Shown here piece by piece: positions 1-11,736 of a stretch of DNA of 64,000 nt. Location: the NCBI GenBank assembly GCA_039545355.1, contig BCJJ01000009.1, forward strand, positions 1,405,757 through 1,469,756. Direction: 5' to 3'. Origin of the DNA: Trichosporon coremiiforme (taxonomy: Eukaryota; Basidiomycota; Tremellomycetes; Trichosporonales; Trichosporonaceae). Within the stretch, counting starts at the first letter, position 1, and each line of letters begins with the position of its first letter. A program made the position numbers and the translations under genes. The notes under the pieces are model-generated. The model was not told the DNA's origin. It worked only from the letters and a program-made list of their open reading frames with translations, and did not search any database.

Positions 1-65
1 CGCCAGCCAATGTATCTCGTGCGTTCCTCAACTGAAGAGAGAAGGAAAAGGACCAAAGGACCCAC

Positions 66-215
66 CTGCGACGCAACGACGACGTCCCAGTCGCGCTTCA
101 GCAACTCCTGGATGACGGGAATCACCTCCCTCCCGCCAGGGACTGCAAGCGACCCCGAGGGCGGGAGGAAGTCGTTCTGGACGTCGACGACGATGAGAGC
201 AGTCTTGTCTCCCAT
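66..215 (-). CDS. PNC1: Nicotinamidase, 5' exon (partial, runs off window)
   Basis: First exon of a nicotinamidase/isochorismatase-fold hydrolase, which converts nicotinamide to nicotinate in NAD+ salvage. Reading leftward from the ATG at 215, 50 codons encode a strand with VVDVQNDF at residues 9-16, where D11 matches the catalytic aspartate of the family, followed by the family-typical GSLAVPGG segment and VVVASQ. The exon ends in CAG just before GTGGGT at 65, a good 5' splice site. In homologues the next residues are the metal-site DWHP, so that exon should lie left of base 1. The ATG is the first in frame after an upstream stop. The remainder, including the Lys/Cys catalytic residues, is outside the window. 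Confidence 0.85.
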
Positions 216-1802
216 TTGCTCAAGCTTGCTCGGCAGATTCTGGACGTGCTGTTGGATGGAGGGAAGGTCCGTTGGAAAGCGTCGATCACGAAGCAACGAA
301 CCTCAGGGGCTAGTGGTCCGTCCATTGCCGGCGGTTCAACTTGCCGAGCGGCGAGGGCGGGAGCAAATGGATAGCCGGCCGGCATCTGGGTCAGGTAACC
401 CCCACCTGGGCCCGACCCCCACCTGGGCCCGCCTGGCTGACCTACCTGGGCTTGGCAGTGGTCGATGGCCCTTGAATACCGCTCACACAGCGCATACCAA
501 GCCGCCTTGCAGAATGCCGCACCTCGAAAGCCGGACTGGACTTTAGCATGAATTGCGGCGTTGCGCCCGCTGCCCGCGACTTTTGGATCAGAACAGCCGA
601 ACGTCGAGACCGATATGTACCGATAACGACCGATCGTGACTGATCGATATGTCGAGCGGAGGACGGCCCCGCTGGAGTGACTGTTACACTTGTTCGTGGG
701 GACACTATGAGCGAGGAACATCAGGTGGGGTAGCATGTTACGCCGCTTGTCCCGCATGTCAGACAGTTGGCAGAGGCCGCCGCCTCCTGTAACGGCATGG
801 CGTGAGCCACCCCTGCAATGGGACCAGCAGGTGGCTATCGTCCTGTGCGATGGTCTCTGGCGAGCTGGTGAGGGAAGGTCTGCCTCGGTCATCGGCGAGG
901 CGTCGAGAAACGTGAGGGAATGGTACTGCGCCACCTGCTCTCGTAACGGGTTGGAGGGAGGAAGCCCATAGCTCTGTGTCACTTGCGCCGCCACCCAGTC
1001 AGCATCGATACATGCAGTGGGGGATGCGTCTCCTAGTCGCCAGCGGTGGTGCCCCATACCGGTGTCAGCGATGCCGTCTGATTGTCGTGGTTAGCGCGGG
1101 GCTACTATTTGAACAGTAGTGCGGCGACGAGTTCCTGACCCAGCTACAGCTAGGTTGGCAGACGATGTGACGGCGGCGACGGTCCGCGGACCGTTGGTGC
1201 CCCAGGATCGCCGGTCTCAGATTAGCTGCGGGGACCTGGGTGCGGGGTCTCGACGCGGTGCTGATAGCGTCGCTTGTCGACTGCGCCCCTCCGAGTAGTG
1301 CGCCCTACCCACTGCGCCCCTCCGAGCAAGCGACGAATGCGGCTTTCGTCAGCCGTCTGTCGCTTGTCAGCTGCACGTCGTCGTCGTCGAACTTGCGCAA
1401 CGAACCAGCTTCCATTGACTTCGATCCTGCGTCAGTGGTCGTCAGAAGGGGCCAAGATGTCGCCGCTTGCGTCCAGTGAGTGCTGGTTGCTGGTCGCCGC
1501 GCTCGCGCGCTAAATTTGAACCATGACTGCATACAAACAAAACCAAATATTCCGCCACTGATACCAAGTGGCCGGACGTACTTCTGTTCTCTCTTCTTCC
1601 TACTTGACTTAAGATGATACACACTTGTGAATATGAATCATTTTTGCGCTAAGCATTGCCGCTTGCGAACCCCGCTGTCTGTATTATGCACAGAGATAGA
1701 TACACGTAGACAAGTTGCGGGTAGCTCGCCTACTATGTTTCTTTGAGAGAAACAGTTCAGTTCGCTGTGCTCGCCGCGCACGCCGCTCGCCTCGTTCGAC
1801 GC
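216..1802. other. Intergenic: upstream of nicotinamidase, downstream of acetyl-CoA synthetase
   Basis: No exon with splice support was found here. A 16-base direct repeat (CCCCCACCTGGGCCCG) occurs at 399-414 and 416-431, about 185 bases upstream of the nicotinamidase ATG, and could be a promoter element or a small minisatellite. A second short duplication (CTGCGCCCCTCCGAG) lies near 1280-1325. The long minus-strand frame at 122-1057 overlaps the nicotinamidase exon in another frame and is taken as a GC-driven shadow. Confidence 0.5.
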
Positions 1803-2797
1803 TTACCAGCCCATGGCCGAGTAGACCTGCTTGGTAAGGCCCTCGACGACGGTGGGGTCCTCGACGGTCGAAAGGTCGCCGATCGAGTCGGCCTCCTTGG
1901 TAACGAGCTTGCGGAGGATACGACGAACGAGCTTGCCAGAGCGGGTCTTGGGAAGAGCCTCGACAAGGAAGATCTTCTTCGGGCTAGCAAATGGTCCAAT
2001 TGTCTTCCTAACTTGGATCGAGAGCTCCTTGGTGATAGCCTCGGCGCCGGCACCGCTGGTCTCGAACTCGGGCTTCATGGTGACGAAGGCGTACACAGCC
2101 TGACCGGTGATCTCGTCGTTTGCGCCCACGACGGCTGACTCCGAAACACCAGGGTGCAGGATCAGCGCAGACTCGACCTCAGCGGTAGAGAGACGGTGGC
2201 CAGAAACGTTGATTACGTCGTCAACACGGCCCTTGATCCAGTAGTAACCATCCTCGTCCTTTCTGCGAAAATTGTCAGCAAATGTCACTCTCCACGCTCT
2301 CTTCTCGCTCTTTCTCGGGCATGACTAACCCTGCGGCGTCACCAAAGAAGAAATAGCCCGGGTAGGGACGCATGTACGTGTCGAGGTAGCGCTTGTGGTC
2401 CTTGTAAACGGTACGGGCGATAGAAGGCCAGGGCTTCTTGGCGGCGAGGACACCCTCGATGTCCTCACCCTCCTTCCACGGCACCTCCTTGCCGGTAGTG
2501 GGGTCGAGGATGGTGAGGTCCATGCCGAAGAAGGGGAAGGTAGCAGAACCAGGCTTAGTGCTGGTGCAGCCGGGGAGGGGAGTGATGACGTGAGATCCAG
2601 TCTCGGTCATCCAATAGGTGTCGACAATGGCGCACTCCCTCTTGCCGGCAAACTCGTTGTACCAGTGCCAAGCCTCGGGGTTGATGGGCTCACCGACCGA
2701 GCCGAGGACACGGAGCGAGGAGAGGTCGTAGTTCTTGACCCAGTCCTCACCCATGCGACGGAGGAGACGGATTGCGGTGGGGGCGGTGTAGAGCTGG

Positions 2798-2829
<32 letters not shown>

Positions 2830-4376
2830 GCGCGAGGCGTTGGGGTAGACGGGGGTCGACTCGAAGACGGTGGTGGTGGCACCGAGGGCGAGGGGACCGT
2901 AGACAATGTAGGTGTGGCCAGTGATCCATCCGACGTCGGCCATGCACGCGAAGCGGTCGTCCTCGTGGACGTCGAAGACGTACTTGACGGTGAGGTAGGC
3001 ACCAAGGAGGTAACCAGCGGTCGAGTGGACAACACCCTTGGGCTTACCCGTCGAACCAGAGGTGTAGAGGATGAAGAGGGGGTCCTCGGCGTTCATGTGC
3101 TCGGCAGGCGAGTAGGCGGGGACCTTGGCGACCTCCTCGTCCCAGTACTTATCACGGCCCTCGACCATGGGGACCTTGTTACCGGTGCGGCGGAGGACGA
3201 GAACGTGCTCAACCAGGGGGCACTCGGCAAGGGCGGCGTCGACGATGGCCTTGGTAGCGATCGACTTGCCACCACGGCGACCCTCGTCGGTGGTGATGAG
3301 GACCTTGCACTCGCAGTCCTGGACACGGTCGCGGAGCGACTCGGCGGAGAAACCGGCGAAGACGGCAGAGTGGACGGCACCGATACGCGCGCACGCAAGG
3401 AACGCGGCAACGGCCTGCCAGGTCATGGGAAGGTAGACGGAAACGGCATCGCCCTTCTTGACACCGTACTCGCGGAGAACGTTGGCGAGACGGCAGGTCT
3501 CGTTGAAGAGCTCGCGGTAGGTGATCTCACGGGCGTCGGTGGGCTCGTCAGCCTCGTAGATGATAGCCGTCTTGTCGGGGTTGGCGTAGAAGTGACGGTC
3601 GAGACAGTTGTAGGCGGCGTTGAGGGTGCCCTCGGGGCTGTAAACGGTTAGCGACTGGGCGTACGTCACGCTGTGAAACACATCATGTGATGCCACCAAT
3701 GCACCAGAGTGACTAGCCCACGCACACACATCACACCGATCTGCCAGGCCCTTTCATGTGGGTAAGACTGACAGGGGAGACTGCCGGATCGTCTGTCCGC
3801 GGACACGGACAAGATCACGGACGCCCCCGGCCTCCACGCTGGATCTGACGACCACGGCGAGCGGGCTGCGCTTACCGCGACGGCCCCAAAAGTGTGAGAG
3901 CCGTCGTGGAAGCTCGCGCGAGCGCTGGCAGCATGCACGGCGCACCCAGAGGTGGGTCGATGACACTGAAGCGCGGTCTGCTACTGGCTATCTATCTCAG
4001 GAGAGCGCGCATGGCAAGGTGCGGTAGTGCGAGGGGGGATTTCATGGGGCAGTCGGTGATTTGTCGGTGACGCAGATGTGGGGCGGAAAGAGGCTAATAC
4101 TCACAACCACTGGATGTCGCCCTCCTCGAAGCCGCCAGCCTTGACGGTCTTGAAGTCGGAGAACCACGAGAGCGACTCGCGGGCCTTCTCAGCCCACCAC
4201 TTGTCGCTGTCGGGGCCGATGGACTTGTCGTACTCAGTCTTGTAGGCGTTGAAGTCGGGGCCAAGGAAAGGCTTGGGGCGGCCGTCCTTGCCCTGGAGAC
4301 GGGAAGGAGGGGGGTAGACCTTGCGGTGGTCGGGGCCGTCGGCGAGCTCGGCGTGGTGCTTCTCCTCGGTCGTCAT
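1803..4376 (-). CDS. ACS1: Acetyl-CoA synthetase (AMP-forming)
   Basis: Ligates acetate to CoA with ATP, supplying cytosolic and nuclear acetyl-CoA. Three exons, 4376-4105, 3670-2330 and 2262-1803, join in frame to 690 codons, the usual length for eukaryotic ACS. The ATG at 4376 begins MTTEEKHH. Adenylate-forming landmarks are visible: [11 protein letters not shown] (phosphate loop), YWMTETGSH (acetate/adenylate site), [13 protein letters not shown] (hinge) and a C-terminal TRSGKLVRR holding the lysine that sirtuins regulate by deacetylation. Splice sites are GTGAGT/CACAG and GTTAGT/CGCAG; the second join restores the conserved [12 protein letters not shown] block. It reads away from the long 4.4-8.9 kb intergenic region. 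Confidence in function is very high; the exact first join is slightly less certain. Confidence 0.96.
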
Positions 4377-7300
4377 GATGTCTGGATGTGTATGGGGAAA
4401 GGAGGGGATGGGGTCGGTAGGGGCGCGGGGGTTATATATCACGGGTGCAGCAGTGAGAGCGGGCAGAGCGGGGCTCGGTAGCTGGGTGTGCGGTCGCTCA
4501 GCGAGTAGTAACAAGTGAGATGCAATGACGGTCAATTTAGCCTTAGGCGATTGTCCGGGGGCACGAGAGGAGAGGAACGTCTGTCTCGCCGGCTTGCTCC
4601 TGCGTTTCCTGGGTCGTCCTGGGTCAGGTCCTGGGATGAAGGGCCCAGCAGGGCGGGTCCAAAGGGTCAGAGGACAGACGTCGGAGGCGCAGGGACGAGG
4701 CAGCTGTCACCTGGCACGGTGTTGCGCCTGCTTTACAGGCTGCTGGTAACCTCGACTGAGGTCTGGAGCCTGATCGCGCGCTGATCAGGTAGGTCGATTA
4801 CACGAGAAACCGAGCGCCAGGTCACAGGACGCTGGGAGCTGGGCGGTGGACGGGCGAGGCCAGAAAGAGGGGGAGGGGGGCAGGGGGGCAGGGCAGACGG
4901 TCTGAGGCTGGGTGCTGACCAAGGAGTGTGGTGGTCGCTTGGTGGCTCTGTCTACCGTGCCGCCGAGGTGTCGAGCCGTCGCGATCAGTCGACCATAGAG
5001 AGGACGTATGATGCCCCAGGCACAGGTATACAGTGACGCTGATTCGTTATCGTGCCCTGGGGCCGGCCTCCCAACCCCAGCAAACCCCAGCATTACTGGC
5101 ATGCCAGCTGACACCTGACGCATGACGCCTACGCCTGACGCCTGACGCAGGCTCTCGTTCACTGCCCTATCAGGCAAGAGCCTCTCGCAACTGGCCGACC
5201 GGTAAGGGTCGTTGCCGGCTAAGCCTCGTCTAATACGCACCGCCCGCCAAAGTGGCCCTTCGTCCCTGGCCCCAGACTCCTCACTCTGCCTACTGCCGTC
5301 AACCCGCTGGCCAACCTGCAATCCGTACAGTCCGTACAGTCGTGGCCGCCAGATCCCCCACCTGCACCTGCACATCTGCCGAACCCCCAAGCTCGTCCGC
5401 TGCCCGCCAGCCAGCTGTCAGCCAGTTACCCAGCTGCCAGATGTCCCGACGGACTTATTCCGGTATTTACCCTGATAACAATCGACCATTACAACAAAGC
5501 TTCGATGATGATGAGTTCCCATAATGCCATATACCAGATGTACCGCTATTCCTCCGCCCCTTCATCTGAGAACGTCGTCGACTGCGACGGCCTCACCCGG
5601 TCATGTAGTCCCCGGAACGAGGCGCCGCCATGCTACCTCCACCACCCTCCGGACCATCAATCCATCTGTCCATCCATCCCATCACACCAACCTCAACGGC
5701 GTATTATCCTCTGGAATTCACCGAAAGACTACTAACTAATCGGTCACGGCAGTGTCAGGTCCACGCGTACCTTGTCCCCGTCCTGAATTCAATTCTAGCC
5801 CTCTCTGGCCCCCTCTGCCCCGCTCTTCACCCCGGCGTCGCCCGTCATTTCCGTTGCGGGGCACAGGGGGCCCTCTCACCCACCCTCGTTTGCACGTTGA
5901 GACATCTCCCCTACTTTCGCCATCCGCTGCGCGCGCCGTTACACCGCTTGCAGGCTATAACGGCCATGCCAAGCCTTTCGCCATCGTCAAAGTGGACTCG
6001 GGTAGCGCGCCTCATTCTAGGCGTGGCGTTTTACCAATCACAAGTCGCCCCTCACGCCGGCCATGTGGGGGTGGCAGTAGTCAGCACTCTGATTGACTCG
6101 CCTTTCTACTTCACACATAGATCGTCGAACCTGACCACACCCGCGGGCATCCTGGGCGAGTCCGATTCCTGGTCGATACCACATTCCTCTAGCGACCCCG
6201 CAAAGAGACGCCTCGCGCATGGATAGTATCTGCTCGAACCTTGGGTCGCGCTAGACGTTGCCTGGATTACTGGGCCGTTCAGACAGGCACACGTCTGTGC
6301 CAGGTCTTACCCAGACATGCCGAGCGGCCGCAACGTCCGCATCACGCCAAGAGTGTCCCTGTGAATCCATCAGCTCTTACGATGTTGTGATCGTCCATCG
6401 TCGGGTTGTCGGACGAGAACGAGTGCATGCAGGACCGGCAGTCGACGACGAGCATGGCTAGAGCCGCACCGAAACATTCAGGCGACTAGGGTGGGGGGTT
6501 AGCTAGGAACGAGTGGGGGTTTGGGGCACCGGCCAGAGTGCGTGACCCCACACGCGGCCGCAGGGCCGCAGACGACTTGCGAGTTCCGACTCCTGGGATC
6601 CAGGGGATCGGGAACGAAAGTCGGCTTCGTCTAAATCTGAGATCGTCGCTTATCCGTGTAATCTGCTTCCGACCGACTCCAATGGCCGGTCCGGCGTTGT
6701 TGCCCTTCCGAGACGTTAAAGAAAGTCAAGCGCCAGATAGGCATAGGGATGCACACCCATACTACCAGCGATCTCCTTCCATCTGAACTCACTTAGACTG
6801 TCCAACACAACGTTGACACCGTGCAGACCGCGAGCTCCGTCTCCGTCGATCGACTCACCCGTTCAGGCGATGGCAAACGCGTTCTCGGCACTACAAGCCG
6901 GACCACGGCGAAATTTCAGTTGTTCCTTGCGATCGCGTGGTCAAGGTGGTTGCGGCTGCGGCGTCGATCGTCCTACACTCCTTATTGACCTACGTTCCTG
7001 CGCTCCTTGGCAGATCGAACGCCGCAATGCATAGCCGGCAAAGCTTACCGCATTGCACAGACCTACATGGGTCGGCGTAGCCGGTGGAGGCCGGTGGAGG
7101 GGCCAACCTAGTGTCGGAGATTCGGCGTCTTTATGACCTCACCATATCGCGAGCATCACCTGCGGTGAGAAAGCCCGTTCGCGAATCATGATAAGACGGA
7201 GCTGAAGAATGCGAGCCGGATTTTCGAATCACGGAGTCTCGTTAGCCAGCAGGATCCAACGCGGAGAAGCTATTCGTTAGCCGCTGTCACATCAAGAGAT

Positions 7301-7666
7301 GTTAGGGAAGTCGGTCCGCCTCAACGTCAGTATGGGTCAACTTCGCCGGCATGGCTCCATTAGGCCCATGGTAGCGAGCAAATGCCCGATGGCGAACTAC
7401 GTCTGTGCGCGATCCCGAAATCCGTCCTTCCTGTCGAAGCTTGAACGGCGTTCGCTAGCCGTGCCACTTGGCCAGGTACTCACCTCCTGGCGCACACCTC
7501 CCACTGTGCTGTCTCTTTCCCAGCAGACGACTTGGCCACAACATGACCAGACGACCGATTGCCCGAGTCTCTTCAGCTTCAAGCTTCAGTGCAATGGCAT
7601 CGCTTAGGCTCCGAACCTTGAACACAGGCAGATTCAGCACCGTGGAGCAATTGGTCCGCACCGACA
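4377..7666. other. Long gene-poor region upstream of acetyl-CoA synthetase
   Basis: About 3.3 kb with no recognisable protein. Pyrimidine tracts and C-rich stretches near 5220-5900 look like fungal promoter or leader sequence. The frames present are short, overlap on several strands and lack splice context. A carbon-source-regulated promoter of the acetyl-CoA synthetase is expected at its right flank (4380-5200), but no specific binding site could be assigned. Confidence 0.4.
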
Positions 7667-7930
7667 ATGTCCGCCGACGATCAACCTCCACCCACCGACA
7701 TTCAGCTTCGGCGACGAGCTCTTCGTGCGACGGCAACTCCAACATCCCGAGGCCCTCCCTATTCCCCATCGAGGCTCGTCTTGGCGCCTGTGAGGTGCAG
7801 CAAGTGCGGTCGTGCTGCCTGGGGGCCGCCTGAGGAAGGTCACGGACGACTGGACAGGGACCAGCTGTGGAGCAAGGGGACAGTGGAAGCCAGGAGAGAG
7901 GGGAGGGCCGGTGCGCAAGAGGGAAGATGA
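7667..7930 (+). CDS. Possible small hypothetical protein (87 aa)
   Basis: An ATG-initiated frame with a Pro/Thr-rich start and one CSKCGR knuckle near residue 44. The codon pattern up to about base 7792 looks coding. A GTGAGG at about 7790 could be a 5' splice site, so the downstream half may be intron and the true C-terminus may lie further right. Single-copy CxxC with no partner, no homologue recognised. Could be a spurious frame. Confidence 0.22.
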   Translation: MSADDQPPPTDIQLRRRALRATATPTSRGPPYSPSRLVLAPVRCSKCGRAAWGPPEEGHGRLDRDQLWSKGTVEARREGRAGAQEGR

Positions 7931-8574
7931 AGCCAGAACGGTAACGCAAGAGTTCACTCATCGCAGCTCACAGCCTTGCCCATCTCTATAACAGCTGACG
8001 CGTGCACGGCTGCGTGCGCGACGCCTACGGAGTCGGCTCTACCCTCGTGCCTTCCTCGACACCAGGTGGTGGCGACCTGTGTACTCACGAAACAGACGAC
8101 TTGCCCCTCGGCCACGAGGGATACGCTGTGCAGCAGCTGCGGCCATGGAATGCTCTGAGCTTGTCGATGCTTGCCGTTGCTCGCGGTCCACGGAGATGGT
8201 GTTGCGCTTTCCTCGCAAGTGTTGCTACCCACGGTCGGCAGAGGTGACCGCACCGATGTGCCACCCCCGGTGGAGGCTAGTCACCATCGGTGTACCCATG
8301 GGGTTCGAAAAGGTTGATGGAGGTGTCGCGGGTGTATGTCTTTCACGAGGTAACGGAGCGTAGAGAGATGAAGGATGACTGAGAGAACGAAGACGTGTGT
8401 GCGATAGCAACACACAAGCGCACAAAAACGTCCCAGTCCGAACGAGGAGGACGGGGAAGGCAAGTTAGTGGACTAAGGTCTCAGACACCATGTGGTCGGT
8501 GCGCCCCTCGAGCGTCTCCGTCTATCTCGCACCCACCCCACCAACGCCTGTCAAACGCGCATACGCGATCCATC

Positions 8575-8721
8575 ATGAGCACTCTCTTGCTACGCTTGGA
8601 TGATGACGATGAGTTTTTCACAGCCATACCCTTGCCGGGTCAACGTCAATATAATGCACGGTTCCTGACAACAGCTGTCCGACAACTGTGCTATTTCGGG
8701 GTCTTCGCGCCGTCACGATAG
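8575..8721 (+). CDS. Possible 48-aa peptide with acidic run
   Basis: Short ATG-initiated frame beginning MSTLLLRLDDDDEFF. It has no signal peptide or C-terminal CaaX box that would mark it as a pheromone precursor. It could instead be the leader region of the gene starting at 8955. Kept only because the start context is clean and the frame is complete. Confidence 0.15.
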   Translation: MSTLLLRLDDDDEFFTAIPLPGQRQYNARFLTTAVRQLCYFGVFAPSR

Positions 8722-8954
8722 CTATCGGCGCCTACACCGGGTACAACCGACGGCTCGCAACTCGCCACCATCGATCGCACAATCATCAGTGGAGAACAAT
8801 AGCATCAACGACACATGTGACACCCTGCTTCTCCTCTACATAAGGGGAGGCTGCGATGACCATCAGCATGGATTGCTGGCACTCGCCACCCGCAACAACA
8901 GCCGTCGTCCCGAATCAAACCACCTTCCTTCACATCAAGCTGTGACTGTCTATT

Positions 8955-9373
8955 ATGCTCAGGAACAACCCAGTGGTGAGCTGTAAGGCCCTCAACGATA
9001 GCTGAGGACAGACTCTCAACCTCCTCGACAAGCTCCCCGGACGCAAGTCATCTCTTCCGAATGCGGGCGGTGACGCCGCGGCCAGTTCAGGCGACGGAGC
9101 TAGCAGCCCTCGAAAGTCTCTGACCACCATTGATGAGAACAGGGCGGCTGAGGCACAGCGCAAGAATGAGGAGAAGCGAAAGAGCGAGGAGCAGAACGCG
9201 GAGGAGAGAGGTCGACAGGAGTTCGGCTTGCCTGAGGGATCCAGTCTGCCTATTCTGGACGCCGAGAGGAAGGACAGGCTTTCCTTGAGCTGTGAGTGCT
9301 TGCCGTGACCAGCAGACGGCGGAGCTAATGTACAGCTCTCAAAAGCTTGGGGAAGAACATTCTCAAGAAGTAA
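8955..9373 (+). CDS. Hypothetical lysine/glutamate-rich protein (112 aa)
   Basis: Three exons, 8955-8975, 9012-9291 and 9336-9373, join in frame with GTGAGC/GACAG and GTGAGT/TACAG splice sites and 36- and 44-base introns. The middle exon contains no Met codon, so simple ORF calling misses it. The product starts MLRNNPV, has a KSSLPNAGG segment, a charged coiled-coil-like stretch (AEAQRKNEEKRKSEEQN, about residues 54-70), and ends with SLKSLGKNILKK, a basic amphipathic tail. No domain recognised. It opens a run of four small genes of unknown function to 13.1 kb. The tight frame agreement across both introns supports a real gene. Confidence 0.6.
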
Positions 9374-9886
9374 CCCGATGATCTATGCAGCAGGTTCTTC
9401 GGGAGCGGAGTTTGTCGCAGTGCATCGTTGTGCAGTGGAGCCGACTGTGCGGCCGCGGCGGCGCAGGTCAGCTCATGACAGGGACAAAGCAACTCGTCCA
9501 CGCCGGTCGGCGACGATTCTCGGTGCATCTGACACAGAGGCCAATCTACTTCGAAGAGAATCTACAATTTAAGGTCCTGCACTTTCCTTGAGTGTGCAGC
9601 TTCTGGCTGAAATGTTATCAACAGAGTTACAGCGGTCGGGATGTGCTCCAAGGTGCGACGAGATATGAACAGGGATGGCTGATAAGAGCTGAGCGTGCCG
9701 GAGGAAGTAGCTTACTGAGAAGACAGAGAGACAGCGCGGTGCTGCGAGTGGCTGGCCACCGTGGCCAGGAATCCCAGGAGTTGCAGGCTCGGACTGCGGA
9801 CAGTTAGCAAGCCAAGTCCGTCTGCTAACTTACGCCAGGAGTGCTCGCTGAGCGTCACGAACGAATGTGGTCATTCGGCAGAGACG

Positions 9887-10385
9887 CTACGCCGCCTTGC
9901 GTTCGGCGTTGTCGCTCGCCTTGCCGGCTGTCTCTGCAGCGTCCTTGATGTTGACCTTGTTGTCCTGCATGCCGGTCTTGGTTTTGCCGTCGTCCTCGTC
10001 CTTCTTCTCATTGCGGGGCATGCGCCAGCCGTCCATGACGTACTTGGTGCGACCGTCCTCGGTAGTGATGGCCCTGACCTCTCTGCCAGCGCCGTTACTG
10101 ATAGTCCCCTCGTCGTGGTGGCAACTGAGGACCGCGGGCACCTCGCAGGGCTCGCCATACAGAAGGTCATCCATGATTCGCTGCATTGTTAGCGCAGTCT
10201 CCCTGACAGCGTGACAATCTACGTTGGCGATGGGGGCGGTGACGGCGGGATCGATACGAATGGGCTCGGTGTGGGGAATGTCACCGAAAAGCTCCTGGCG
10301 CAGCTGCTCACGCAGAGCTTGGCGCGCTGCCTCATCCTCGGAGGACTCGGACGGCTTGGACGGGCGAGGGGGGGGTGTACGGCAT
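9887..10385 (-). CDS. Hypothetical small acidic/charged protein (about 151 aa), frame break in C8 tract
   Basis: Exon 10180-9887 encodes 97 residues, from RIMDDLLYG to a Lys/Asp/Glu-rich tail ending ERKAA. Exon 10385-10223 carries ESSEDEAARQALREQLRQ (helical) and ends at AAC before GTAGAT; the 42-base intron has a GCTAAC branch site and CAG acceptor. The ATG at 10385 sits in a UTR context like that of the neighbouring gene at 11881. However, a run of eight C (minus strand, 10375-10368) puts the ATG one base out of frame with the rest; seven C would be in frame. Either an indel error, a pseudogene, or a different upstream exon is used. No homologue recognised. Confidence 0.5.
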
Positions 10386-10566
10386 GTCGATGCTGAACGA
10401 GGGTGTTGAAGGGGAAGAGGATAGCAACGTCAGGTTGACGGAGCGCAGTTGATCGATCGAGCGCACACTCACGACAGATGCGCCCCCCAATCGGTAGCAG
10501 AAGAGCGCGTTGTCCCGTAGGGCGGAAGGCAATGAAGAACGGAGGAAGGCGCAGCTCATACCTATA

Positions 10567-10613
10567 GGGATCGTCACTCCTCAAAGGACCTTCTCGCGTG
10601 CCTTTGCACTTAG
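10567..10613 (-). promoter_or_regulatory. Conserved bipartite upstream element, copy 1
   Basis: Read on the minus strand this is CTAAGTG, five bases, GCACG, a spacer, then a 22-base block starting TCCTTTGAGG and ending GACGATCCC. It lies about 182 bases upstream of the ATG at 10385. A second copy in the same orientation lies about 206 bases upstream of the ATG at 11531. The 22-base block matches at 20 of 22 positions. Conservation outside coding sequence in the same position relative to two genes suggests a shared regulatory site, though descent from a duplicated promoter is an alternative. Confidence 0.5.
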
Positions 10614-11004
10614 CCCTCGACAAGTCGCAAACTACGCCATGTCGCCGTACCAGGTGCGGCTCAGCTTTTGCCACCGCATGTGGAGATGTTCTGTGCACCA
10701 ATCGAGTTCATGCGTCAGGGAAATCTACAGGTATGACGAGTTATGTGCAGTATGCTCGATCACGCTTGATTGGGAGCTAGACACAGTTGGGAGTGGTTGT
10801 CGATGGAGCGGAAAGGACCATGGTCAGGATCGTCTATACATGTGGTGCAGAGCTAACGATAAGAGCTGACGAGATGGGCAGAGAGCAGCCTCGGGGGAGG
10901 TGCACTCAGCCTGGTAGCATCATGGCCTGAAAGTCAGTCGAAGGCAGTGGGCGGCCATCAAACTCACGCCACCATGAAGAGCACGGAGCCACCGACGCTG
11001 CTCT

Positions 11005-11531
11005 CTAGTGCCCGTGCTGAGCCGCCTTGCCGTCGTCCTTGCCGTCATCACCATCCGACATCGCGGCTGCAGTAGGATTCTTGCTGTTGCCGCCGTCGTT
11101 AACCACGTCGTTCGCATCGATGCCGTAGCGAGACTTGGACATCTGAGCGTTGTTGGCAAGCACGTTGAGCTAGGGGGTAGGTTTAGCCTCCTGGTTCTGG
11201 CCGGCTTTCTTCGTCACCTCGTCGCCCACCGGCTTGGCGTTCAGCTTGTTGCCCCACATGTCAGCCTCATGGCCCTCCTCGTCGTCGTCAAAGATGACGT
11301 TAGGACGGGCATTCCGCCGGCTCAAGTAAGCTTGGTAGTCTGCCTGATGTGTCAACACTCTGCCATGTCGAGCAACTACCATACCTCATACGCCGCAGCT
11401 CTGACGGCGGGGTCCACTACAAACACCTTGGGAACAGAGGCAATTAGCTCCTCGCGAGACTTGCGATATGCCTCGCGGACCTTGGGGCACTTGGAGTTCG
11501 ACTCGCGAAAGGACTGGTTGGATTCGGGCAT
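11005..11531 (-). CDS. Hypothetical hydrophilic protein (145 aa)
   Basis: Three exons, 11531-11385, 11343-11218 and 11169-11005, join in frame (49, 42 and 55 codons). The first intron is GTATGG..TCAG, the second GTGACG..CCCTAG with a GGCTAAAC branch site. The product begins MPESNQSFRES, is helical and charged in the first 50 residues, has FDDDEEGHEADMWGNKL near residues 67-83 and a Gly/Asp/Lys-rich tail. If the second intron is retained, the protein instead ends after EAKPTP, 18 residues past the donor. Head-to-head with the gene at 11881, sharing a 349-base intergenic region that holds the bipartite element. Function unknown. Confidence 0.62.
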
Positions 11532-11736
11532 CTTGATCTGGTCGGATGAGTCGGTCTAGTTGGGGGATGGGGAACGCTGAGGAAGGAGAGTGATAAAACT
11601 CGCTTTGAGCGGTTGACGCAACTCGCGCCATCTCTTGTTCCGCAGCTTCGAGCTGCGCCCTTCGTTTGATCGCCCCAGGTCGCCAAACGAGCCGTGATCT
11701 GTTCAGCGAGGAGAAGCACACAGCTCCTGCACAAGG

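Noticed and set aside
122..1057. 311-codon minus frame
   Set aside because: Overlaps the nicotinamidase exon in another frame and reads through its promoter; no motif.
2395..3651. 418-codon plus-strand frame
   Set aside because: Antisense of acetyl-CoA synthetase; Val/Gly/Asp-rich shadow caused by high third-position GC.
8575..8721. Pheromone precursor
   Set aside because: The 48-residue peptide ends in PSR, not a CaaX box, so it is not a basidiomycete lipopeptide pheromone.
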